Below, one piece after another: positions 1 through 9,223 of a stretch of 64,000 nt of DNA (positions within the stretch are counted from its first letter, which is position 1; each line of letters opens with the position of its first letter). This DNA comes from Spirochaetales bacterium. GTDB taxonomy: Bacteria > Spirochaetota > Leptospiria > Leptospirales > Leptonemataceae. Position numbers and translations under genes: made by a program. The notes below the pieces were generated by a model, which saw only the letters and a program-made list of their open reading frames with translations, had not been told where the DNA came from and searched no databases. Where the stretch lies: positions 1 to 64,000 of the forward strand of contig JACKOY010000010.1 in NCBI GenBank assembly GCA_024233935.1, read 5' to 3'.

Positions 1-1674
1 GCCTCTTGGATCGCCCTTATCAACCAAGCTGTTGTCGGCGGACAGCGCCCCTTGTCGGGATCGGGTCTTGCTGCTTTCAGCATCGGAGACAAGGATGAGC
101 TCAATCGGACATCACACGTGCTTACCGGCATTTTGGACACCGCCATTGGGTCCGAACGCTGGTTGAACACGTTTTCCGTAGAGACTGCGAATCAGAGCGA
201 GACAACGTTCACTGTGCGCAACAAGGAGTACCTGATCGCCTATTCCCTTGGAACAACGGCGTTCGTGCCATTGTTTGCCGCCAAGCCTCAACTCGGCCGC
301 TGCACGACCAGCAACGAGGATCAAACCCAACCAGAGATCGACTTCCCGAGCGGCATTCGATGCGAAGGTCTTGCCGATGGCCTGTACGCGCAGGAAGACC
401 TCCAAGATCCGAATAGCTTGGAAAACATATTCCTGATAGAACCGTCTACATTGCGCGTCAAGAATGGCCGTACCACTCATGGGATTCGAATGCGGGCACG
501 GTGGTCCAATTCGGGCGACTTGCGGAAATATTTTTCTGGTCAATCGACCAAAACGAAATTTGGCAAGGAAATAGTCGAAGTCTATTTTAGCAAGGGGCCA
601 CGAGCGCGCCGCCTCTCCGTAATGATGCGTAAGGAAGGATTTGAGAAACCGACCTCCATAATGCGCTTCACCCAAGCTGGCTCACGCCCTTTGATTTCCA
701 TGTTTGGGAAGGAGGTTCGCAGCCTGTCGCAAAGACTCCATCCCAAGCCGCTTTCTCTACTGCGCTGGATAGTGGGCATGAGCCAGCCACAGGCGATGGT
801 CATCGACCCTTTTGGCGGTTCAGGCGTAACCGGTGAGGCAGTGCTTGACCTCAATAGGCGAGACGGAAGCCAGCGCCGATATACACTAATCGAGATGGCA
901 GACTACTTCCACACTGTCCTCAAGCCTCGAATCCAAAAGGTGATGTTCTCGGCCAAATGGAAGAACGGGCGCCCGGTCCTGGACCCTGAAGCCGCCGCGC
1001 GCATCCCCGAGACCGGCGCGGACGATGAAAACGGCGATGATGATTCCGTTGACGATGACGACGTCAACGGAACTGAACCGGAAGCGAACGGGGACGTATA
1101 CGGCGGCGTCACCCATATGTTCCAGTACCTCAACTTGGAGCAGTACGAAGACACGCTGAACAACATCGTCTTCACGGACAGTCCGCAGAACATACTCGGC
1201 AACGATCCGGCCGAGGTCCGCGCCGCCATTGGCGAGCTCTTCCCGGAAGAAGAACGCCTCTCCTACTATTTCACGGAAGGCTCTTGGATGTCCCCTTCGC
1301 TCGGTCTGTCGGACCTGATCCGAGATCCCTTTTCTGCGCGGCTCAAGATCACCGAGCAGAACGAGCCCAAGGACACGTCCATCGATCCCATTGCTACTTT
1401 CAACTTTCTGCTCGGTCTGCGCGTTCGGCGCTACGTGGTCACCGAGCAGCAGGGCCGCCGGGTGGTAATTGTCTTTGGGCGCAAAGACACTGAGGAGCAC
1501 GTTCTCATATGGCGCAAGTGCGACGACACTTGGGATCCGGATGTCGAGCGCGCTTGGGTACAGGAGCAAGACTGGTTCAAAACGAGCACAGTCTGGACCA
1601 ACGGGCACAACAGCTTTGGCGGCAACAGAATCGAACCGGAGCTGAAACGGCTCATGTTTGAGGACGTGGACTGA
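1..1674 (+). CDS. Type III-like restriction-modification DNA methyltransferase (Mod), 5' end cut by window edge
   Basis: The reading frame is open from base 1, so the gene starts upstream of the window; the TTG at 52 is only an internal codon. The visible 557 codons hold the second half of a beta-class DNA methyltransferase. A KP-containing helix (motif X-like) precedes IDPFGGSGVTG (from about 802), the AdoMet-binding motif I, followed by the usual TLIEMADYF strand. The DPPY catalytic motif, which comes first in beta-class enzymes, must lie outside the window. About 60 codons after motif I is a run rich in Asp/Glu (about 1018-1095), probably a flexible linker, and then a roughly 190-residue C-terminal region I cannot assign. 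The stop overlaps the start of the helicase gene by one base (TGATG), so the two are translationally coupled as in mod-res pairs. A BREX- or DISARM-type methylase is possible, but the direct helicase partner fits type III best. Confidence 0.85.
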   Translation, partial: ASWIALINQAVVGGQRPLSGSGLAAFSIGDKDELNRTSHVLTGILDTAIGSERWLNTFSVETANQSETTFTVRNKEYLIAYSLGTTAFVPLFAAKPQLGRCTTSNEDQTQPEIDFPSGIRCEGLADGLYAQEDLQDPNSLENIFLIEPSTLRVKNGRTTHGIRMRARWSNSGDLRKYFSGQSTKTKFGKEIVEVYFSKGPRARRLSVMMRKEGFEKPTSIMRFTQAGSRPLISMFGKEVRSLSQRLHPKPLSLLRWIVGMSQPQAMVIDPFGGSGVTGEAVLDLNRRDGSQRRYTLIEMADYFHTVLKPRIQKVMFSAKWKNGRPVLDPEAAARIPETGADDENGDDDSVDDDDVNGTEPEANGDVYGGVTHMFQYLNLEQYEDTLNNIVFTDSPQNILGNDPAEVRAAIGELFPEEERLSYYFTEGSWMSPSLGLSDLIRDPFSARLKITEQNEPKDTSIDPIATFNFLLGLRVRRYVVTEQQGRRVVIVFGRKDTEEHVLIWRKCDDTWDPDVERAWVQEQDWFKTSTVWTNGHNSFGGNRIEPELKRLMFEDVD

Positions 1675-4600
1675 TGGCTCGCGCAGGGTCCAAGGCAACC
1701 AAGCAGCGCAAGGCGGGCGGCAGCACCGGCACCAAGGGCACGAGCCACCACAGCTTTGCCCGGAGCCTGGTGCTCTTTCGCTTCATACTCGGTCGCTTGG
1801 GCTACGCTTCCTTCGACGATCTCAAGCGCGATTTTGCGCCCGCTGATGGTCGCACCGACTTGGAGCTGGCCGAACACGACATCGACGGCTCCCGTTTCCT
1901 GGCCGTGCTGGAAGCCAACGGGACGCACAGCATGCCGAACCTCGCCCTTTATGACGCAAACATCCGCGAAGACCTGGCGCGCGTCAATCGTCACCGCCGC
2001 CCGCCTCTGCGACTCAAGTACTTTCAGTACTTTTCGCTCCTCTTTGCCGAGTACTACTTGGAAAGATTCTTTTCCGAAAGGGATGACCTGCTTTCCGACC
2101 TGAACGAGTTCACCGCTGCCGATGCTCCCGACGCCGACGAGCCAATTGCATACACTGTTGACGATCTAGCTCTCTTGGCTTTCTGGAATGCCACCGGCTC
2201 CGGGAAGACACTCCTGCTGCACATGAACCTATTTCAGATGCAGCGCTACGCGCCTGAATACTTCAAGCGCAAGCCGCCGCTCTTGATCACCCCATCCGCC
2301 GAAATGAGCGATCAACACCTTGCTGAACTGGCCCTGTCCGGCATTCCGGCGTCACACTACAGCGAGTCACGCCGGAACGTACAACTACAAGTAATCGAGA
2401 TCCACAAGATCCGCCGGCCTCAGGAGAACGGAAAGAAGAAGAGTCTCGACAAGTCATTCTGGCTGGAAGAGTTCGAGGATAGGAATCTGCTGTTCGTTGA
2501 TGAGGGCCACAAGGGCTCATCAACGCCTAAGGCTGAACTCAAGGAAGAAGGCGCCTGGCGCGAGATCCGCCGGATTCTGGCCGCCGGTGGCTTCACATTT
2601 GAATACAGCGCGACGTTCGGTCACATCTCTACGCCCGAAGTCCGCTCCATCTATGAACGCGCCATCCTCTTCGATTATTCCTACCGCCACTTTCATGGGG
2701 ACGGTTACGGAAAGGACTTCCACATCACGAACTTGGAAGAAGGCGCGGATCTCCGGCAGGAAGAAGAACGGCACCGGTATCTGTTTGAGAACCTGCTAAT
2801 CTTCCTGCAACAGAAGCTCTACTACACTCTGCGCTATCAGCTGATTGCGGAGTACCTGCCTGAGGATCCGCTACAAATCTTCGTGGGTCACACAGTGGAT
2901 CCCAAGTCAAAGCCAACCAAGGAGGATGAAGCGACGGTCAGCGATGTGGAAAAGGTCTTGGCCTTCCACCGCGATGTCCTCTCCAACAAAAAGCGCTATC
3001 AGAAGATGCTCAAGGCGATTCTGACTGGGCGGGCCAACAAAGACAAGAACATCCGCGAACGGTTGCCCTTCTTAATCGACACCCTTCAAGGAGACGCCGA
3101 GGAGCTTTATCGGACGCTGCTCAAACGTGTCTTTCACGCGGATGCGCCTGGGGAGCTTCAGATCTGTCGGCTGCCGGGCACTTCGGGGGAGATTGGGCTG
3201 CGCTGCAGCAACTCGGAGTTCTATTACGGTGTCGTCAACATCGGGGACGCGGGTGGCTTTCTTTCGGGTTTGGATGACTCGTACAAGGTTGTGACCCCGG
3301 ATCGCTTTGCGCCTTCGCTTTTTCGTTCGCTTCAGGAGCGCTCCAGCCAACCGGTCAACGTCCTCATTGGAGCGCGCAAGTTCATTGAAGGTTGGAACAA
3401 CTACCGGGTGTCCTCCATCGGCCTGATCAATTTCGGCCGCAAAGAGGGCACCCTCGTTATGCAGCTCTTTGGGCGTGGGGTTCGACTACGTGGCAAGGAC
3501 TTCAGTTTGAAGAGATGCAAGGAGGGAGAGGGCCCCGAGTCTATCCAGATTCTGGAAACCCTGAATGTGTTCGGTCTCAATGCGGCCTACATGGAGACCT
3601 TCCAGCGTGTGCTTTCCCGCGAGGGCGTAGCGCACGAAACCATTGTCGTCCCGTTGAAAGTGTCGGACCAGATGCAGGCGGCAATCCTGCAACACAACCT
3701 ACAAACCATACGGCGTGTGAACGAAGCTCCACCATTCCACTTGCAACCAACCTTCGCGCTAAAGACTCTTCAAGAGGACGCTTCGTCTGGCGTTCTTCCC
3801 GGGTCTTCGCGCAGCATTGTGCCCCGGCTTGATTTGAGGTCCAAGCAGAAGGCGCTTGTCAAAGACACAATTGTGCAATCTCGAGGAGGCAACGATCACC
3901 TTGCCGAGAACCGGAAATTCGTGCGCAGCCAGGCACGGCTGGGCATCGACTGGGATCTAATCGAGGGAAACATCCTTGGCTTTGCGCAGGTGAAGCACTA
4001 CAGCAACTTGCGCTTTGAACGGGTCGATTTGCAGCACATCCTCTTTGATACCGATTTCGAGGTCGCCAGCGATCAACCACTGCGCGCAATCATGCGCGGC
4101 CGTCCCGACCGCAACGATCAAATCCGCAGGCTTGTCCAAAAGCTCCTCTGCAACTACGTCGACCGCTACTACTCCCGGCTGCAAAGTAAGTATGAGGGCA
4201 GCCAGGTGGAAGCGCTACCGTTGTTGCGGGCGGCCAGCCCCAAACTTGACGAGTGCGCGCCATTGCGCGACCTGCTTGGCCCCGCACATCCCGCAGCGGA
4301 CGGTTCCGCCCAGGTTCGCATTCAGGTGCGCGATGAGGATGGTGCTCCGCACGAACCGGGTGAGCGTCTCCGCGCTGCCGTGGAAGAACTTTTTGCGCCA
4401 GCTCTCAAGGGCGACTGGACGGGCTATCTCAAGAAACTGGAAGCGGAACCAACGCCTTGGGCGACAGCAAGCCCACGCTGGAACATCTGGGCCGAGTTCC
4501 ATGTATTCCAGCCCCTTCTGGTCGAACCGCGCAAAGACGTGCGCAGCACCGGCAAACAGCGCCAGCCAGAGCTGTTCGACGCCATAACTTCAATGAGCCC

Positions 4601-5069
4601 ACCCGGCCTCGTCAAGAGCGAAACCGACTTCGTCGACCATCTGCGCTCCTACTGGAACAAGAACACGTCCGTACACGCCAAGGATTCTCTATTCCTACTG
4701 AGGAATGCGGGACGTGGCAAGGGCATCGGATTTTACACCGGGCTCTTCGGATTCTATCCTGACTTCCTCTTGTGGATCGTTCACGGCAGAAAGACGTATC
4801 TGACCTTTGTGGAGCCGCATGGCCTCCGTTTGGAGGAGGGTGGGCTACAGAGCCCCAAGGTGTTGTTGGCGGAAGAGCTTCCACATGTTCCAGTTCAGAA
4901 CAAGCCCACGAGTCTCGTTCTGAACTCATTTATCCTGACGCCAACACCGCTGGCACAAATCTCATCGGAGATCACGGAAGAGGCTGCTGCTGAAAGTCAC
5001 GTGTTCTACATGGATGAGGACGGCGAATATGTCGCAGCGTTGATGAAGTCAATCTTGGCTTCGGACTGA
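1674..5069 (+). CDS. Type III-like restriction subunit: SF2 helicase with C-terminal nuclease-like domain
   Basis: 1131 residues. Superfamily 2 helicase motifs appear in order: Walker A NATGSGKT (about residues 172-179), a DEGH box (about 276) in place of DEAH, motif III SAT (about 312), and QLFGRGVRLRG (motif VI, about 597). Near the C-terminus a PD (about 1028) is followed 19 residues later by VEPHG. This resembles the PD...(D/E)xK nuclease of Res proteins but with His in the lysine position; related helicases carry DPKG-type variants, so loss of activity is not certain. The expected role is ATP-dependent translocation and cleavage of DNA not modified by the upstream methyltransferase. The ATG overlaps the mod stop by one base. 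The length is typical of Res or Res-like defence helicases. Confidence 0.85.
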   Translation: MARAGSKATKQRKAGGSTGTKGTSHHSFARSLVLFRFILGRLGYASFDDLKRDFAPADGRTDLELAEHDIDGSRFLAVLEANGTHSMPNLALYDANIREDLARVNRHRRPPLRLKYFQYFSLLFAEYYLERFFSERDDLLSDLNEFTAADAPDADEPIAYTVDDLALLAFWNATGSGKTLLLHMNLFQMQRYAPEYFKRKPPLLITPSAEMSDQHLAELALSGIPASHYSESRRNVQLQVIEIHKIRRPQENGKKKSLDKSFWLEEFEDRNLLFVDEGHKGSSTPKAELKEEGAWREIRRILAAGGFTFEYSATFGHISTPEVRSIYERAILFDYSYRHFHGDGYGKDFHITNLEEGADLRQEEERHRYLFENLLIFLQQKLYYTLRYQLIAEYLPEDPLQIFVGHTVDPKSKPTKEDEATVSDVEKVLAFHRDVLSNKKRYQKMLKAILTGRANKDKNIRERLPFLIDTLQGDAEELYRTLLKRVFHADAPGELQICRLPGTSGEIGLRCSNSEFYYGVVNIGDAGGFLSGLDDSYKVVTPDRFAPSLFRSLQERSSQPVNVLIGARKFIEGWNNYRVSSIGLINFGRKEGTLVMQLFGRGVRLRGKDFSLKRCKEGEGPESIQILETLNVFGLNAAYMETFQRVLSREGVAHETIVVPLKVSDQMQAAILQHNLQTIRRVNEAPPFHLQPTFALKTLQEDASSGVLPGSSRSIVPRLDLRSKQKALVKDTIVQSRGGNDHLAENRKFVRSQARLGIDWDLIEGNILGFAQVKHYSNLRFERVDLQHILFDTDFEVASDQPLRAIMRGRPDRNDQIRRLVQKLLCNYVDRYYSRLQSKYEGSQVEALPLLRAASPKLDECAPLRDLLGPAHPAADGSAQVRIQVRDEDGAPHEPGERLRAAVEELFAPALKGDWTGYLKKLEAEPTPWATASPRWNIWAEFHVFQPLLVEPRKDVRSTGKQRQPELFDAITSMSPPGLVKSETDFVDHLRSYWNKNTSVHAKDSLFLLRNAGRGKGIGFYTGLFGFYPDFLLWIVHGRKTYLTFVEPHGLRLEEGGLQSPKVLLAEELPHVPVQNKPTSLVLNSFILTPTPLAQISSEITEEAAAESHVFYMDEDGEYVAALMKSILASD

Positions 5070-5077
5070 ACCCCTTC

Positions 5078-5320
5078 ATGTCAGACTCGATTGCACGCAC
5101 ACTGCCGGATCTCGAAGCTGCACTGCGCGGAAGCCTGGCCGCAAGTTCCATGTCCATCCGCGAAGTTGCCCGTCATACGGAGATCAGCAAGACGCTGCTT
5201 GCGGACTTTCCGAAACGGCGAAAGACCTCTCCCTTCGAAAGCGATCGCCCGGCAAAATCATCCCCGGAACCGGACCTTTTTGAACGGATTCTCTTAGCAG
5301 AATCCAGAACAAAACCATGA
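5078..5320 (+). CDS. Small HTH-like protein downstream of the R-M pair
   Basis: An 80-codon ORF whose ATG lies 8 bases after the helicase stop, suggesting the same transcript. Residues about 22-45 (SMSIREVARHTEISKTLL) have the spacing of a helix-turn-helix: a Ser-Ile-Arg-Glu-Val first helix, a turn, then a Ser-Lys-Thr second helix. The tail is charged and low in complexity. It could be a controller-type regulator of the R-M locus or simply a chance ORF. I do not recognise a named family. No Shine-Dalgarno is evident (CCCCTTC precedes the ATG). Confidence 0.4.
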   Translation: MSDSIARTLPDLEAALRGSLAASSMSIREVARHTEISKTLLADFPKRRKTSPFESDRPAKSSPEPDLFERILLAESRTKP

Positions 5321-5407
5321 TTTGACATGCTGAGATTGTATCATTGGTTCGTCGCTTTGCAAATACAAATGAGCTTTACCGACGTGCATGGCCGGTAAAG
5401 CGTCCAG

Positions 5408-6760
5408 CTACAGCCGACGCCGCAACGTTCTGTTAGCGATGTCAGTAGCCACAGCGATTGGAAGGTTCGCACCCTCAAAAACCGCGAGGAGTCCGGCGGA
5501 TACCTGGTGCACGATTCTCGGCAAAGCGCCCTTCGGCGTGTCAACCGGCACATCGAAATGAAACACATACTCTTCCTGGATTGATCGTCGGTTTGTCGCC
5601 AAATCCCGCCCTGGATCGGACCAGCAAACAAGCCGCCGATCACTCAAGCCTTCCCACCGCATCTGGATTAGAAGTTTCCGTCCCGGATTGGGAACCGTCT
5701 GCAGCGCTTGAGCGAAGGAGAGCAAGCACGATACTACTTCAGCAATTCGTGATATCGCAATTACAATATTAAGCATCGACCTGGATCGATTCTGCGAGCA
5801 TCAGGTCGGACGAGATCATCTTCGAGCCCCCTCCTGTGGAAAAAAGAACCGGCACGATGAATGCGCCAGAAGTCGATGTGATTGTTGAGAGTGCCAGGAC
5901 TGATCACAAGGGCTTCCCAAGACCTATCGAACACGTGTGGTCTTTCCGTAGCGTCCTTGGCAGGCCGGCCATCTATCCAGAATGGCCAGCCGGAATGGCG
6001 TGGATTATTGAGAAGCACCTTATGGAGAAAGCCCTCATCAGGTTCCCAGCCCTCAAGCTCCGGAGAACAAACACATGTTGTGGTGAACCAGCCCCGTGGT
6101 AGGGCGAGGTCACCCATCTTGTCGATCCTAATACGGAAGCGCTTCAAACTCGATTCCGCGTACAGAAGCAACGGTCATCAGACTGCGCACGCTCTGCAAA
6201 TCCCAATAACTCCAGTAGATATCTCTGAACGAACCTTCCAATGTCGGCCTCACGATTGTCGAAGCAACGATCAACCCGGGTTTCCCAGTCTGCCGCACGC
6301 GCTGGGGCACTGCTCAATGTGCCATTTGAACTCAACGTTCTGACATAAACCGTATCACGCCGGATCAGCGGTTTTTCGCGAGACGAAGGATGCAGATCCC
6401 TTTTTGCGACTACTGGTGTGCGTCTCCGGCCGGAACGACAACCACAGGGTACTCATGTCCTTTGCGTTCGACAAAATGTATTTCTATTTCAAGCGGCGAA
6501 TGGGCGTACTTTGAGACGAGCCCTTGCAGGACATCGGGCTCGTACGCCTTGCGGACATCAACGTCTGGTGCTGTGCATGGGCTTCCATCGTCGTTGTAGC
6601 CAAATATAACAACTCCACCGTCCTGATTGCGCAGCGTCATACATGCGATTGCGATTTTTTCTATATCTTCGTCTGCGGCGGGATCAATCCAGCTCTTCAA
6701 TTCGGTCGTGAGAGTCTCCGTCGCCCGATTGAGAACCTCATGAAGGTCGTCCGCATTCAA
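5408..6760 (-). pseudogene. Frameshifted AlbA_2 / Schlafen-type putative DNA-binding ATPase gene
   Basis: The minus strand encodes one protein spread over several frames. From ATG 6760 it reads an AlbA_2-like N-terminus (TELKSWIDPAADEDIEKIA, then NQDGGVVIFGYNDDG) down to PAGDAH, where the frame hits TAG at 6410-6412. A change of frame at about 6418 restores TPVVAKRDLHPSSREKPLIR and continues to about 6190. The sequence then moves through a second frame (SVRGIEFEA) into a third (6171-5761) with GWFTTTCV, GWPFWIDGR and DFWRIHRAGSFFHRRG. Finally a segment at 5776-5408 (NIVIAISRIAEVVSCLLSFAQ) ends at TAG. At least three frameshifts in 1.35 kb point to a decayed gene, or to an error-rich assembly stretch. 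Intact relatives are seen in defence and accessory regions. Confidence 0.75.
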
Positions 6761-6857
6761 GAGAGTGTCCGCACCGCAATTCTATGGATGCAGCCGACAA
6801 GCAGTTGATGGAAATCCATCGATTCATTGCCCGGCAGAGCAATCCAACTACTTCCAG

Positions 6858-8570
6858 TCATCGCCGCCCCGAAAGACCATCGATCCACTCATTCAATCGC
6901 GCCACGATCCTCTCCCGCCGGTAGGCTAAAAAATCCTGGTACCGCTCCAGTTCCCACAAAGCGGGGTCCGTAGGTACGCACTGGCTCTCCAGCGCAGCGG
7001 GCCCGCGCTTGCTCGCGATGGCAGGCAGGTAGTCCGTCGGCTTCTTGCTTCCGATGCGTCTGTTGGTCTTCCCGCCGATGAAACCCCGATTCGCAATTTC
7101 GTTTATCTCACTTCGGTCATAGCGGCCCCGAACCGCTGCTCGTGGAAAGATATGATGCGATTGAATTGCGTGCTGTTTGCTCTTGTGGTTTAGAGAAATG
7201 GCCATGCCCGTATCCCAATCTTTTGCTCCGCCTGCACGCAGTGCCAGGAATGTGAGGGCGTAGAGCCCGCTTTTAGTTCCGCGCCCCGTGATGTCACCTG
7301 CGTTGAAACGCAATCGACCAAAAGCCTGGTCCAGGTTGGCGACCAAACCGGACGAACCTTCGCCCCTGCTGATACGATTTAGGTCCGCATCGAGTTTTGA
7401 TTCGGCGGAACCCGAATAGTACCCGCGACCCGAACCAACCAAAACCCATTCCAGAAGGCCACGTTCTTCATCAGCCGAAATCTTCCCGCCGCTCTTCTCG
7501 AAGAGCCAGGCAACCGGGAGCAGAAAGAAAGGCGATGAAAGAAGTTTCATGTGCTCAATGCCAGCGTTCTCCTTCAGGAATGGAATGGCGAAATCCAACC
7601 CAATCTGGGCACGTTTCCAGCCATCCCGCAGACGTTCAGTGCTGATTGAACCTACGGTCTTGAATCGCGACTGCCCCGATGAAAACACGACCATAGCTCT
7701 GACGAGTGCTCCATGGTCCAGGTCGAACCCTTCCTGGGCATATCTCTTTTGCGCATCATCAAGCAGCGGCAGCAAATCTCGCCAGCGAGCAGTAATCTGG
7801 GCGAGCGCAAGATCAGAACTGCGCAGTTTTACACCCAGCGAGTTCACGCGGACGAATATCTCTGCGACCTCTTCATAACTGAGATTCCGTTCCAGGATAT
7901 GCATCACGTACATGTAGTTGCGGATACCTTTCAGCTTTTTGATTCTATCGCTGTACTTTTGGAAGCGAGGGTCATCCCAATCAGTTACCCCGGCGGAGCG
8001 AATCAGATCCGCATCGCTCATCGTCATCACATCGGAAACCGACAGCCATTGAGGAAGCGATGCGGTTGCCCGACTGCTGACAACGAATGTCAGTCTGGAC
8101 AGTTTCTCCTGAACGCTCTCGTCATCCCCGTCTTCATCGAGGTCGTCATCAAGATCGTCTCCAGGGTCATCATCACTCTGCTCGTCATCGACTTCCGTGA
8201 CCTCATCAATGTCTTCGGGGTGTTCGAGGTTAAATAAAATCTCTATCGGCTTCTTGCGGTGCTTCACATCAACGGGGAGACCACGCAGCACCGCCGACAA
8301 AGATGTCAGACGCTGCTGTCCATCGAGCAGCAACTTCTGTGTGGAAAACTTGCTGGACGCCTGATCAACAGACATGTCTCGCGATAATTCTTCATCGTCG
8401 GTCTCCCAGACAAGAATGGCGCCGCTCGGGTAACCACGATAGAGGGAATCGAGCAAGTCCCGGACACGGGAGGCCCTCCACACATACCGGCGTTGCATCT
8501 GGGGCAGGCGCAATTCTCCCCGCGAGATCATCCCGACAAGTTCATCTACCGACAGGTCAGTCTTTTGCAT
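6858..8570 (-). CDS. GmrSD-like DUF262/DUF1524 nuclease (type IV-like restriction)
   Basis: About 570 residues. The N-terminal DUF262 (ParB/Srx-like) domain shows RRYVWRASRVRDLLDSLYRG and LLLDGQQRLTSL (DGQQR at about 84-88), the nucleotide-binding and nuclease signature of GmrS-type proteins. Residues about 120-155 form an Asp-rich linker. The C-terminal DUF1524 HNH domain has HHIFPRAAV (about 474) followed by EIANRGFI and KTNRRIGSKKPTDYL. Family knowledge (GmrSD, BrxU, SspE) suggests cleavage of modified or foreign DNA with NTP use. I chose ATG 8570 over the adjacent TTG 8573; it overlaps the stop of the preceding hsdR fragment by one base (TGATG), so it was probably a downstream gene of a type I or composite defence operon. 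Confidence 0.85.
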   Translation of the reverse strand: MQKTDLSVDELVGMISRGELRLPQMQRRYVWRASRVRDLLDSLYRGYPSGAILVWETDDEELSRDMSVDQASSKFSTQKLLLDGQQRLTSLSAVLRGLPVDVKHRKKPIEILFNLEHPEDIDEVTEVDDEQSDDDPGDDLDDDLDEDGDDESVQEKLSRLTFVVSSRATASLPQWLSVSDVMTMSDADLIRSAGVTDWDDPRFQKYSDRIKKLKGIRNYMYVMHILERNLSYEEVAEIFVRVNSLGVKLRSSDLALAQITARWRDLLPLLDDAQKRYAQEGFDLDHGALVRAMVVFSSGQSRFKTVGSISTERLRDGWKRAQIGLDFAIPFLKENAGIEHMKLLSSPFFLLPVAWLFEKSGGKISADEERGLLEWVLVGSGRGYYSGSAESKLDADLNRISRGEGSSGLVANLDQAFGRLRFNAGDITGRGTKSGLYALTFLALRAGGAKDWDTGMAISLNHKSKQHAIQSHHIFPRAAVRGRYDRSEINEIANRGFIGGKTNRRIGSKKPTDYLPAIASKRGPAALESQCVPTDPALWELERYQDFLAYRRERIVARLNEWIDGLSGRR

Positions 8571-8932
8571 CAATAGTACTCCCGAATATACCCGTACGCC
8601 TTCTCGAACAACTCCGTATGCGAATGGAGCTTGTACTTGAATAACGTCTTCCGCAGCACCTTCTTGACTTCCCGTTCACCCGCGCTCGTATGCTGCCATC
8701 CCTCAAACCGAACATTCCGCACAATCTCGTCAATGTCATCGACGATCCGCCGGACCATCACCGGCGTCTCGGCGTTTTCGACATCCTGGAACAGCTCCGT
8801 CAGGGCTGCTTTCCCCCGGTCGACATCTTCCTCCTCAGGCGGGTCCTCCTTTTCAGCCTGGAGCAGTTCCTTGGCCAGATCGAGCAGTTCTTTCAGGAAC
8901 TGGACACTATGTAACTGACCTGCTCGTGACAT
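8570..8932 (-). pseudogene. hsdR: 3' remnant of a type I restriction hsdR gene
   Basis: About 120 codons match the extreme C-terminal helical region of HsdR. The fragment reads FLKELLDLAKELLQAEKE, VRRIVDDIDEIVRNVRFEGW, AGEREVKKVLRKTLFKYKL and ELFEKAYGYIREYY, then stop. A full HsdR has roughly 800-1100 residues with helicase and nuclease domains, none of which is present. Upstream codons in the same frame run into the downstream flank of tRNA-Asn and then through the tRNA itself, so the break lies near 8930. It is probably a scar of a deletion or island boundary. A short separate protein starting at ATG 8932 remains possible, since its stop is coupled (TGATG) to the DUF262 gene. Confidence 0.75.
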
Positions 8933-9036
8933 TGTCTGAGGGCTTTTGAACTTGGGGCCGCCCATCACTGGAACTGGGAAACCGCGCAGGCCAGGAGACC
9001 TTTTCGTCTGTGCTCGCGGCCAATCGTACTGGAATG

Positions 9037-9109
9037 CTCCCCCGGTTGGACTCGAACCAACGACCAATTGATTAACAGTCAACTGCTCTACCGACTGAGC
9101 TACAGGGGA
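9037..9109 (-). tRNA. tRNA-Asn (anticodon GTT)
   Basis: Read on the minus strand the cloverleaf is complete: acceptor TCCCCTG with CGGGGGA, D-stem GCTC/GAGC, anticodon loop CTGTTAA (GTT), T-arm GTTGG-TTCGAGT-CCAAC, discriminator G. CCA is not encoded (GCATTCC follows). It marks the edge of the defence island: the hsdR remnant begins about 100 bp from its 3' end. Its 5' part and upstream region recur at 9292-9440. Confidence 0.95.
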
Positions 9110-9209
9110 GTGTCGGACATGCGGGAAGGCTCCCGCGGCACTATGTTTTTGGCGGTGGGGGGCTGTGTCAAGCGCGTAGCCGGAGAGGGAAGGCCGCGCG
9201 CAGCGCCCC
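9061..9209. repeat. Direct repeat copy 1 (tRNA-Asn 5' part plus upstream region)
   Basis: About 149 bp nearly identical to 9292-9440, with one substitution in the tRNA leader and one base missing from the G-run. It covers the tRNA from its 5' end through the variable loop and on through the promoter region. Here the tRNA is complete. Confidence 0.9.
9140..9171 (-). promoter_or_regulatory. Putative promoter of tRNA-Asn
   Basis: On the minus strand TTGACA (9171-9166) is followed by CATAGT (9145-9140) as the best -10 match, with a long 20-base spacer. The -10 element lies about 30 bases before the tRNA. The same block, with a spacer one base shorter, is present in the duplicated copy at 9292-9440. 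The TTGACA is exact; the -10 assignment is uncertain. Confidence 0.45.
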
Positions 9210-9223
9210 GGTTGGCGAGGACC

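Noticed and set aside
1..9035. Complete BREX, DISARM or type I system
   Set aside because: No PglZ, BrxC, hsdM or hsdS is visible; only a methyltransferase-helicase pair, a DUF262 nuclease, a broken AlbA_2 gene and an hsdR tail.
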